From contig CAYJOR010000044.1 in NCBI GenBank assembly GCA_964371865.1, forward strand, positions 1 to 22,242: a DNA stretch of 22,242 bases, in the 5' to 3' direction. Positions 7,030 to 14,643 of the stretch are shown piece by piece. The notes beneath the pieces were generated by a model. It saw nothing but the letters and a program-made list of their open reading frames with translations. It was not told the origin of the DNA and ran no database searches. Source of the stretch: CAYJAZ01 sp964371865. Its GTDB lineage: Bacteria > Desulfobacterota > Desulfovibrionia > Desulfovibrionales > Desulfovibrionaceae. Every line of letters begins with the position of its first letter. The stretch's first letter is position 1. Position numbers and translations under genes: made by a program.

Positions 7030-8385
7030 ATGGATTCTTTAGAAATTAAAAAACTTATTAGCAAGCAAAAAGAATATTTTACGACTCGTGAAACATTTTC
7101 TCTCGATCACAGAATTCACTATTTAAAAAAATTTCTAGCAGAAATAAAAAGAAATCAATCAGAAATATTAGATGCTCTTCATAAAGACTTAGGAAAATCA
7201 CGCCTTACAGCTTTTGCTAGTGAAATCTTATCAGTCTATGGCGAGCTGAACTATATGATAAAAAATTTAAAGAAACTTGCCAGAAAAAGATCAGTATCTC
7301 AATCACTACTGACTTTTCCATCAAAAAACTACATTCAACCTGAACCTTATGGGTTAGTATTGGTTTTATCTCCTTGGAATTATCCATTTTTTTTAGCGAT
7401 AAAACCGACTATTGGAGCGATTGCAGCCGGAAATTGTGTAATTCTAAAGCCATCCGAACTAACACCACACACAACTTCTATTGTGACTAAAATCATTGAA
7501 AATGTATTCCCTCAAGAATATTTTTCGGTTGTTCAAGGTGGAGTTGATGTTGCTGAAACCCTTACTGCCGAACGGTTCGATTTTATACTCTATACAGGTA
7601 GTACAAGAATTGGAAAAATTGTTATGGAGGCAGCAAGTATAAATCTTACGCCTGTTTGCCTTGAACTTGGTGGGAAAAGCCCAACGATTGTGCTTGACGA
7701 TATAGATTTAGAGCTTGTTGCAAAACGCATTATATTTGGTAAATTTTTCAATGTTGGACAAACTTGTATTGCACCGGACTACGTTCTTGCTCATAAAAAC
7801 ATAAAAGATGAATTGATAGTAAAACTCAAAGAAATTATACAAAAATTTATTGGAGATGATTTTGTTAATAATCCTGAATACTCACATATAATCACAGAGG
7901 AAGCCTTTGATAGACTCGTAACTCTTGGAAAAGAACATGGAATAAAGTACGATAAAGATTCTCTTAAAATTGAAATGACGATTGTCGACGAACCAAGTCT
8001 TAACAGCCTAATAATGCAAGAAGAAATTTTTGGTCCACTTTTACCTGTTTTATCGGTAGAAAACTATGAAGAGGCTGTCAAGTTTATCCAAGAGCGTGAA
8101 AAACCACTTAACGCATATCTTTTTACAGAAAATAAATCAATTCAAGAACATTTTTCAAGATATGTAAGCGCTGGAAATATTGTGGTAAATGATACCATTA
8201 TGAATTTGATAAATCCTAATCTTCCATTTGGCGGCGTTGGCTATAGCGGTATGGGAAAATATCAACGTAAAGCATCTTTTGATATTTTTTCACATTTGAA
8301 ATCTGTTATGATACGTTCAAAATATTTTGATTTTTCTTTTAGATATCCACCGTTTCCAAAGTTTTTATCTAAATTTTTGAAGTAG
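7030..8385 (+). CDS. Aldehyde dehydrogenase, class-3 (ALDH3/YwdH) type
   Basis: 451 residues, the short length typical of ALDH3 and fatty-aldehyde dehydrogenases (classical ALDHs are about 490). It oxidises an aldehyde to the acid with NAD(P). Motifs: SPWNYPFFLAIKP near residue 115, ILYTGSTRIGK in the cofactor domain, general base Glu212 in LELGGKSP, and nucleophile Cys246 in GQTCIAPDY, 34 residues later as in other ALDHs. EEIFGPLLPV and the C-terminal LPFGGVGYSGMGKY are also present. No signal peptide. The ATG follows AAAGGA by six bases. It is a single-gene unit with its own promoter and terminator. The substrate is not shown by the sequence; medium- or long-chain aldehydes are usual for the class. 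Confidence 0.95.
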   Translation: MDSLEIKKLISKQKEYFTTRETFSLDHRIHYLKKFLAEIKRNQSEILDALHKDLGKSRLTAFASEILSVYGELNYMIKNLKKLARKRSVSQSLLTFPSKNYIQPEPYGLVLVLSPWNYPFFLAIKPTIGAIAAGNCVILKPSELTPHTTSIVTKIIENVFPQEYFSVVQGGVDVAETLTAERFDFILYTGSTRIGKIVMEAASINLTPVCLELGGKSPTIVLDDIDLELVAKRIIFGKFFNVGQTCIAPDYVLAHKNIKDELIVKLKEIIQKFIGDDFVNNPEYSHIITEEAFDRLVTLGKEHGIKYDKDSLKIEMTIVDEPSLNSLIMQEEIFGPLLPVLSVENYEEAVKFIQEREKPLNAYLFTENKSIQEHFSRYVSAGNIVVNDTIMNLINPNLPFGGVGYSGMGKYQRKASFDIFSHLKSVMIRSKYFDFSFRYPPFPKFLSKFLK

Positions 8386-8403
8386 AACATTAATATATCA
8401 TAA

Positions 8404-8440
8404 AAAAGGGCTCCACAACATCAGATTGAGGAGCCCTTTT
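8404..8440. terminator. Bidirectional terminator between aldehyde dehydrogenase and the acn-ppiD-rodA operon
   Basis: GGGCTCC (8408-8414) pairs perfectly with GGAGCCC (8430-8436) around a 15-nt loop. AAAA flanks the left arm and TTTT the right, so a U tract follows the stem on both strands and serves both convergent units. Confidence 0.9.
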
Positions 8441-8461
8441 ACTATTCAAAGTCGTGCAAAG

Positions 8462-9445
8462 CTAAACTTGTGGGATTGATATAACTTGAAGGAAAAAGAA
8501 AGTTGAGCCAATAAGAATAAGAAATGGTGATATAATAATTGCAATCTTATGCCTTAGTGCATTGTTGCTAAGCGCTACAAATAATAGATTAATCAGTGCG
8601 AGCGGAAGTAATAAAGAAGCATAGGATAGCTGATTGAATGCGTAAACCATTAGCGACATTTCAAAATAGGTAAGTACAACAACTGCAAGTACAAAAATTG
8701 TAAGAAAGAATGTTGCACGGAAAGCATTACGTGAGAGTAGATTGAGTGTTTGGATATAGTAGTCACGTCCGAAATCATCAATTTTTCTTGACATAAGAGT
8801 ATAGAATAATTGACTTGTGTAGGCTAAACTTCCTCCAACAAGGAAAAAGAAAAGAAGTACGAGTGCAAATAGTTTTATCTGAGTAAGAATAGGATAGAGA
8901 ATAGATAAAGTTTTATTCGCAAATAGAATGAGCGGTAAATATGTGCTTGTCTCAGTTACTGCAAAAAATATTTGTGATTCCAAAGGGGTAGAGTTATAGA
9001 AATAAAGGAAAGTAATACAACATAGAATAAAAAATGCTTTAAGTTGAACTAAAATAGTAAGAAAAGCCCAACCACCTGAAATAATAGGTTTTGAACTACG
9101 TTTTAGAGAATGTAACCATAAACGGGAAAAAACCATGCTCAAACCAGTGAATATAGGAATGAACTGTGCTAAAAATGAAAGTTCAATTGATAATAAACTA
9201 TAAAAAACATTGAAAAAAGCTAGATCGACAGCACTAAATGCAAAAAGAATTGTGTTTACAACAAAAGTAAGGTTTAACGCCTGTATAGCACGTTTCTTAT
9301 AGATGTTTCTATTTGCTTTTTTTCCGATGCTGAGTACAAACACTTGCTTTAAAGCAGTTGAGAATGTTGACCCCGCAAAAAAGGTGTAGATTAAAAGAGT
9401 GAGTGAAAGCAGGTAGAGTGAATTCACTGAGAAAGTAGTTGTCAT
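8462..9445 (-). CDS. Polytopic membrane protein, function unknown
   Basis: 327 residues, very hydrophobic, with about nine predicted membrane segments (roughly 8-28, 55-80, 85-105, 125-148, 160-180, 187-212, 245-270, 275-292 and 300-325) and short basic loops such as KKANRNIYKKR and HSLKRSSK. I see no catalytic or transport motif that names a family. The start has AGGAG overlapping the rodA stop, so it is cotranscribed and probably coupled to RodA. The operon position suggests an envelope role, but a distant relative of respiratory or transporter membrane subunits is equally possible. Confidence 0.75.
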   Translation of the reverse strand: MTTTFSVNSLYLLSLTLLIYTFFAGSTFSTALKQVFVLSIGKKANRNIYKKRAIQALNLTFVVNTILFAFSAVDLAFFNVFYSLLSIELSFLAQFIPIFTGLSMVFSRLWLHSLKRSSKPIISGGWAFLTILVQLKAFFILCCITFLYFYNSTPLESQIFFAVTETSTYLPLILFANKTLSILYPILTQIKLFALVLLFFFLVGGSLAYTSQLFYTLMSRKIDDFGRDYYIQTLNLLSRNAFRATFFLTIFVLAVVVLTYFEMSLMVYAFNQLSYASLLLPLALINLLFVALSNNALRHKIAIIISPFLILIGSTFFFLQVISIPQV

Positions 9446-9453
9446 AAAAACTC

Positions 9454-10614
9454 CTAAGCTTTGAAAATAGAGCGTCTTACTGAGACGTTTAGAACAATGC
9501 CAATAAGTGCAAAGTTCACCAGCATGGCAGAACCGCCATAAGAAAGGAAAGGTAGTGGCATACCTACAACGGGCATAATTCCAATCACCATTCCGACATT
9601 AATAAGTATCTGCCAGAAAAAATAGAAGAAAATTCCGCAACAAAGTAAACTTCCAAATCTATCTTTGGCATCTCTCACACTTAAAAATATTGCATATAAG
9701 AAAAGGCAAAAAACACCGATTGTCAAGAGTGTTCCAACAAAACCCCATTCTTCACCAAGAACTGCAATTGCGAAGTCGGTATGTTTTTCTGGTAAAAATC
9801 TCAATTGACTCTGAGTTCCTTCTTGGAATCCTTTTCCCATCAATTCACCAGAACCTATAGCTATTTGCGATTGGATAATGTGATAGCCTGATCCTTGAGG
9901 ATCTTTTGACGGATCTAAAAATGTAAGTACTCTTTGCTTCTGATAATCTTTAAGGAAGAGCCATGTAAAAGGAAGCATGAGAGGAAAAACTATTAAGCAA
10001 ACTCGTAAAACTTGCCACTTAATCCCGTGATAGAGCACCATTCCGCCAAGCACAAGCAAAAGCATTAATGCTGTTCCTAGATCTGGTTGAGTAACTACAA
10101 GTGCAAAAGGAAAAAAAGCCATTGCAAATACTTGTATTAATCTTAACCATGAGAGTGATTCCCCGCTTCTAGAGAGCATTTTTGCGCCTACTATGAGAAC
10201 AGCAAATTTTGCAAATTCACTAGGTTGCAAGTTCATAAAGCCTAAGTTGAGCCATCTTTGAGCGCCGCCGGCACTGACGCCAATGAGATGCACAAGAATA
10301 AGAAGTATTGCAATGAGAATGTAGAATGGAATCCCAATCATTTCAAAGCGGTGGTAGTCTATAAGAGATGTTACTAGCATAACACCAAGCCCCATACCAG
10401 CCCAGATAATCTGCTTCTGAAAGTATGGAGCATAAGTGAAACCATCTTCATTACTTATACTACTTGCTGAATAAAGATTGATTAATCCAAATGCTACAAT
10501 AATAACTGTAAATACAACAATCCCCCAGTTTATATTATATAAAGCTTTAGAATCAAAGTCATTTTTTAACTGTGGTGATTTTGATAAAGTCTTATAAGAA
10601 CCGGAGGATTGCAT
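9454..10614 (-). CDS. rodA: RodA, SEDS-family peptidoglycan glycosyltransferase
   Basis: 386 residues with about ten membrane segments. SEDS proteins polymerise lipid II; RodA works with a class B PBP and MreBCD in cell elongation. Signatures: NLYSAS near the first helix, GGAQRWLNLGFMNLQPSEFAK, VVTQPDLGTAL (with the conserved catalytic-region Asp), and the C-terminal PVVGMPLPFLSYGGSAM. VGMPLPFLSYGGS and the length favour RodA over FtsW. It starts 14 bp after ppiD and its stop overlaps the ribosome site of the next membrane protein. Its PBP2 and MreBCD partners are not in the window. Confidence 0.95.
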   Translation of the reverse strand: MQSSGSYKTLSKSPQLKNDFDSKALYNINWGIVVFTVIIVAFGLINLYSASSISNEDGFTYAPYFQKQIIWAGMGLGVMLVTSLIDYHRFEMIGIPFYILIAILLILVHLIGVSAGGAQRWLNLGFMNLQPSEFAKFAVLIVGAKMLSRSGESLSWLRLIQVFAMAFFPFALVVTQPDLGTALMLLLVLGGMVLYHGIKWQVLRVCLIVFPLMLPFTWLFLKDYQKQRVLTFLDPSKDPQGSGYHIIQSQIAIGSGELMGKGFQEGTQSQLRFLPEKHTDFAIAVLGEEWGFVGTLLTIGVFCLFLYAIFLSVRDAKDRFGSLLCCGIFFYFFWQILINVGMVIGIMPVVGMPLPFLSYGGSAMLVNFALIGIVLNVSVRRSIFKA

Positions 10615-10628
10615 AAACTATGAGCCTC

Positions 10629-12494
10629 TTACTGGAAGTAGAGTTCGTTTAGAATTTCAATTTCAGCAAGCGAGCGAAGTTCTTGAAGATAGAGGCTGAA
10701 AAGCATATCCATTCTTGACTGCTCGATTTGGCGAAGAACACTGATTTTTATACCATCCCATTCTTCAGCGCTTGCAGGGATAATTTTAGCAGGTTTTACA
10801 ATGATATACCCATTATCTACAGCGTAAGCATCTGATAACCAAGTGTTTTCAGGCGCTTCAAAGATAGCATCTTTTAAAGGTACTGTCACACCAAAAGACG
10901 TGATACCTTGTCTGTCAATTGTGGATTCACTGAGAGTTGTGCTGTCAATTTTACTTGTATCTTTAAGAAGTTCTAAAGCACTTTCTTTTGCTTTTTGATG
11001 TGCTAAAGATTGCTTAGATTCAGCTCTTACAGATTCCTTAACTTGTTCAAATGTTTGAGCTTGTGCAGGATTATTTTCAACAACTTTTGCAATTAATAAA
11101 GCATTATTTGCTGAGATAGGGTTGCTTAAAACAGTACCAGCGGCAGTTTGTTTAAGAACGTCAATATCAGTAGTTGTTATATTATAAGAGCTTGCAAGGA
11201 ATTCAAAAGGAACTGCACCTGTAGATTTTACTTTTAGACCTTCTTTTAGTGCGGCATCACTGAATGAAGAATTTCCATTTACTTGAACAAGTAGAGAATC
11301 TACAACAGTTTGTACGCGTGAAAGGGCTTCTCTTTCAGCTAAAACTTTACCAATGATTTCTTTCTTTTCTTCGTCTGATAAAGGTTTTGCTGCCTCTTTT
11401 CCTGTAACATTAATAAGGTGATAACCAAATTGAGTGCGAACAGGTTCAGAAATAGTTCCAACTTCTTGAGAAAATGCAACTTCTTCAAATTCAGGAACCA
11501 TTTGACCACGAACAAAAGTTCCTAATTCACCACCATTTTGACCGCTTACAACATCATCAGAAAATTCTTTTGCAAGTTCAGCAAAGTTTGCGCCATCAGC
11601 TAATTTTACTTGAATTTCTTTGATTTCTGCAAGTACTTCTGCTTCTCGTTCTTCTGGTGATTCCTGTGGGAGTAAGATAAGAAGATGTGAAGCTGTTACA
11701 TTTTCAGGGGTATCATAAGTATTAGGATTTTTAGCGTATTCTTCTTGAATTTGTACGTCAGTGATGGTATCAACTTTTGCAAGTGCTGATGGGCTAACTT
11801 CAATATATTCAAGATTAATGCTTGCAGGAGCCATGTAGTTTTGTTTTGTGCTTTCGTAGAGAACTTTAAGGTCATCATCGCTAGGGTTTACACTATCAAT
11901 GAAGTCTGAATCTGCAACAAATACAGCGTCAAAAGCTCTTTTTTCTGCATTATATTCATAGAGTTGCTTTGCTTGAACTTCTGATGCGTGTGCGAAAGGA
12001 GCTAGAATTTCAGCGAACTTAGCTTGTAGCATTGATTTTTTGATGTTTTCTTCAAAAGCTTTAGGTGTTTGACCAGCATTTGCAATAGCTTTTTCATAAA
12101 CTTCAATATTGAATTTTCCATTAGCATCATGTGTGAATGGGTATTGTGAAATCACATCGTATAATTCACGAGGTGTGATTGTCATACCAATTCTTTGTGC
12201 TTCTTGTTGAAAAATTGTTTGAATTGCTAAAGATTCTAGTACATAGCTTGGAAAATTCATTTGCTTTAGTTGTTCATCAGTAATATTTGGAATGCTAGCG
12301 CGAATGGTGTCGAGCTGTTGGCTATACGCTTGTAAATACTCTTGTTCTGAGATTTCTACTCCATTAACTCGTGCAACTCCGGTTGTTACAGACTGCATTG
12401 ATCCGATTCCCCAGAATACAAATACGAGGATAATAAGACCAAAAGCTACTTTTACCCAAATTGATTGGGAGTGATTACGAATACCATCTAACAT
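10629..12494 (-). CDS. ppiD: PpiD-like periplasmic peptidyl-prolyl isomerase/chaperone
   Basis: 621 residues, as in PpiD (about 620). One N-terminal membrane anchor (about 15-33) is followed by a large periplasmic part: a SurA_N-like chaperone domain (to about 200), a parvulin PPIC domain (about 262-365; ASHLLI at the start, FAELAKEFSDD, NGGELGTFVRGQMVPEFEEVAF, TQFGYHLI at the end), then a C-terminal chaperone half. It helps newly secreted proteins fold at the Sec translocon. The PPIC landmarks look intact, although PpiD parvulin domains are often catalytically weak. AAGGA, seven bases before the ATG, overlaps the acn stop codon, so translation is probably coupled to aconitase. Confidence 0.93.
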   Translation of the reverse strand: MLDGIRNHSQSIWVKVAFGLIILVFVFWGIGSMQSVTTGVARVNGVEISEQEYLQAYSQQLDTIRASIPNITDEQLKQMNFPSYVLESLAIQTIFQQEAQRIGMTITPRELYDVISQYPFTHDANGKFNIEVYEKAIANAGQTPKAFEENIKKSMLQAKFAEILAPFAHASEVQAKQLYEYNAEKRAFDAVFVADSDFIDSVNPSDDDLKVLYESTKQNYMAPASINLEYIEVSPSALAKVDTITDVQIQEEYAKNPNTYDTPENVTASHLLILLPQESPEEREAEVLAEIKEIQVKLADGANFAELAKEFSDDVVSGQNGGELGTFVRGQMVPEFEEVAFSQEVGTISEPVRTQFGYHLINVTGKEAAKPLSDEEKKEIIGKVLAEREALSRVQTVVDSLLVQVNGNSSFSDAALKEGLKVKSTGAVPFEFLASSYNITTTDIDVLKQTAAGTVLSNPISANNALLIAKVVENNPAQAQTFEQVKESVRAESKQSLAHQKAKESALELLKDTSKIDSTTLSESTIDRQGITSFGVTVPLKDAIFEAPENTWLSDAYAVDNGYIIVKPAKIIPASAEEWDGIKISVLRQIEQSRMDMLFSLYLQELRSLAEIEILNELYFQ

Positions 12495-12504
12495 ATGTTG
12501 TCCT

Positions 12505-14472
12505 TTATCCTATTGATTTTTTGATGTAATTTAAGAATCCACCACATTTAATAATTTCCCACTCTTGAGCGGATAAATCATTAATGACAGGAATTTCTTC
12601 GCCACTTGAAAGCACAAGTTTCACAGCTTTTTGAGGTGCAAAATCGCTAAGGTCGAGTTTTGCAGTTGTTCCTTTTTCGAGTTTAACATAGTCCGCCGGA
12701 TTTTCAAAAATAAGCGGAAGAATACCAAAGTTTACGAGGTTTGCTCTATGAATACGTGCAAAAGATTGAACCAACACCGCACGTACCCCTAAATAGCGAG
12801 GAGCAAGAGCAGCGTGTTCACGGCTAGAGCCTTGACCATAGTTTGTGCTTGCTACAATTAATGAGTTTATACCTTTTTCTTTAATTGCATCGCAAGTTTG
12901 AGCAAATGTGCTTTCAACTCTTTCAAATACGTGGCGTGATATAGCCGGAATATTTGAACGAAGTGAAGTTATTTCAGCTCCGGCAGGCATGATATGGTCT
13001 GTAGTGATATCAGATTCAAGTTTGATAGCAACTTCAAAGTTAATGCTTTGCGGTAGAGTTTCAAACTGTGGAAGAGCCACGATATTTGGTCCTCTGCTAA
13101 TTTGGACTTGCTTTCTATTTTTTTCATTGCTGTCAGGATAGATGAAGTGCTCTTTTAATGATGGAACTTCTTTTGGTAAATCGGCAAGAGTAATTCCTTC
13201 GCCCCAAGTTGCAGGATCAGTAAATCCGCCATGAATAGCACAAAAAGCAGCTGTAATTGGGCTTACTAAATAAACATCAGCATCTTTAGTCCCAGAACGC
13301 CCCTCAAAGTTTCTATTGAAGGTACGAACAGATACACCGCTTGTTTTAGGTGAAGACCCCATACCAATACAAGGACCACAAGCACATTCTAAAAGACGTA
13401 CTCCTGAATCAATCAATTTTTCGAGTTTTCCATTAGTTGTAAGCATACGCAAAACTTGACGTGAACCTGGTGAAAGATTTACATCTGTATGATATGATAC
13501 ATGTTTTCCATCTAAAATATCAGCAACAGCGGCAATATCGGCGTATGATGAGTTTGTGCAAGAGCCAATACATACTTGAGCTACATCAATTTTCTTTTCT
13601 GCTGCTGCAAGTTCGGCAATCGTTTTTACTTGATCCGGCATAGAAGGACAAGCTGCCATAGGTACGATTGTAGATAAATCTATTTCAATATATTCGTCGT
13701 AAGAATCTTGTTCATCGGCGCAAAGAGGGGTAAAGTCTTTTTCTCTGCCCATTGCTGCGAGGAATGCTTGAGTGCTTTCATCACTAGGGAAAACAGAGGT
13801 AGTTGCACCAAGCTCTGCGCCCATATTTGTGATGGTTGCTCTTTCAGGAACACTCAAGGATTTCACACCTTCGCCATAATATTCAATAACTTTACCAACG
13901 CCGCCTTTTACAGTCAACTCTTTTAGAAGATAGAGAATAATATCTTTAGCTTGTGCATAGCCTTTTAATGAATTGGTAAGCTTTACGCCAACAACTTTTG
14001 GCATCGGGATTATGTATCCTTGGCCTGCCATTGCTAAAGCAACAGAAAGTCCGCCTGCGCCAATAGCAAGCATACCAATACCGCCACCGGTAGGGGTATG
14101 ACTATCAGAACCAAGTAGTGTTTTTCCCGGAATTCCGAAGTTTTCTAAGTGGAGCTGATGGCAAATTCCTGTTCCCGGAGGGCTGAAAATAGCGTTAAAG
14201 CGTGCCGCTGAACTTTGTAAGAATCTATGATCATCTGGGTTTTTAAAGCCCATTTGTAATGTATTATGGTCAACATATGACAATGAAAGTTCTGTTTTTA
14301 CACTGTCAATTTCAAGGCTTTCAAATTGTAGCCAAGCCATTGTACCGGTTGCATCTTGCGTAAGTGTTTGATCAATTCTAATACTGATTTCTTCGCCAGC
14401 TTTGTACTCTAATATCCCCTTACTTTCGCTAGAAAGTAAGTGCGCTTGCAGAATTTTCTGTGTAATATTCAT
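12505..14472 (-). CDS. acn: Aconitate hydratase, Aquifex type
   Basis: 655 residues, cytoplasmic [4Fe-4S] enzyme that interconverts citrate and isocitrate. Its length fits the shorter 'Aquifex-type' aconitases of Desulfovibrio and relatives, not AcnA (about 890) or AcnB. Cluster ligands are Cys305 (CIGSCTN), Cys365 and Cys368 (ACGPC). Other landmarks are LLGSDSHTPTGGG near residue 120, RTFNRNFEGRSGT, and in the C-terminal swivel domain (about 500-655) TNYGQGSSREHAALAPRY. The ATG has AAGGA upstream. It is the first gene of a four-gene unit with ppiD, rodA and a membrane protein, an unexpected mix of carbon metabolism and envelope functions, so conditions that regulate acn would also affect RodA and PpiD unless internal promoters exist. 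Confidence 0.96.
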   Translation of the reverse strand: MNITQKILQAHLLSSESKGILEYKAGEEISIRIDQTLTQDATGTMAWLQFESLEIDSVKTELSLSYVDHNTLQMGFKNPDDHRFLQSSAARFNAIFSPPGTGICHQLHLENFGIPGKTLLGSDSHTPTGGGIGMLAIGAGGLSVALAMAGQGYIIPMPKVVGVKLTNSLKGYAQAKDIILYLLKELTVKGGVGKVIEYYGEGVKSLSVPERATITNMGAELGATTSVFPSDESTQAFLAAMGREKDFTPLCADEQDSYDEYIEIDLSTIVPMAACPSMPDQVKTIAELAAAEKKIDVAQVCIGSCTNSSYADIAAVADILDGKHVSYHTDVNLSPGSRQVLRMLTTNGKLEKLIDSGVRLLECACGPCIGMGSSPKTSGVSVRTFNRNFEGRSGTKDADVYLVSPITAAFCAIHGGFTDPATWGEGITLADLPKEVPSLKEHFIYPDSNEKNRKQVQISRGPNIVALPQFETLPQSINFEVAIKLESDITTDHIMPAGAEITSLRSNIPAISRHVFERVESTFAQTCDAIKEKGINSLIVASTNYGQGSSREHAALAPRYLGVRAVLVQSFARIHRANLVNFGILPLIFENPADYVKLEKGTTAKLDLSDFAPQKAVKLVLSSGEEIPVINDLSAQEWEIIKCGGFLNYIKKSIG

Positions 14473-14502
14473 TATGCATCCTTACAATAAATTTTCACAA
14501 CT

Positions 14503-14531
14503 TTTTTATCCTTAATACTAGTATTCGTCAA
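14503..14531 (-). promoter_or_regulatory. Promoter of the acn operon with palindromic spacer
   Basis: On the minus strand TTGACG (14531-14526) is separated by exactly 17 bp from TAAAAA (14508-14503). Transcription would start near 14496, about 24 bp before the ATG. The spacer contains a perfect 12-bp palindrome next to the -35. Confidence 0.55.
14514..14525. promoter_or_regulatory. 12-bp palindrome AATACTAGTATT, possible operator
   Basis: AATACTAGTATT is identical on both strands and lies between the predicted -35 and -10 of acn, where a bound repressor would block RNA polymerase. The regulator is unknown. Confidence 0.45.
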
Positions 14532-14592
14532 CTTTTTTTAATTTAGGGTTATTTTATAGGTTTTTATCTTTGGCAATCGAAAGAAATAACAT

Positions 14593-14604
14593 ACTTTGCA
14601 AAGT
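14593..14604. promoter_or_regulatory. 12-bp palindrome ACTTTGCAAAGT, possible protein-binding site
   Basis: A second perfect 12-bp palindrome in the 171-bp acn-kinase intergenic region, 62 bp upstream of the predicted acn -35. It has no following T tract, so it is not a terminator for the kinase gene. It could be an activator site; chance cannot be excluded in AT-rich DNA. Confidence 0.3.
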
Positions 14605-14643
14605 TAATTTATAAAAAAACTATAATTTGTAATTACGTATACT

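Noticed and set aside
6924..7064. Upstream extension of folK by 47 codons
   Set aside because: The added residues are AT-driven and non-conserved, overlap the divergent aldehyde dehydrogenase gene and its promoter, and FolK is complete from the ATG at 6923.
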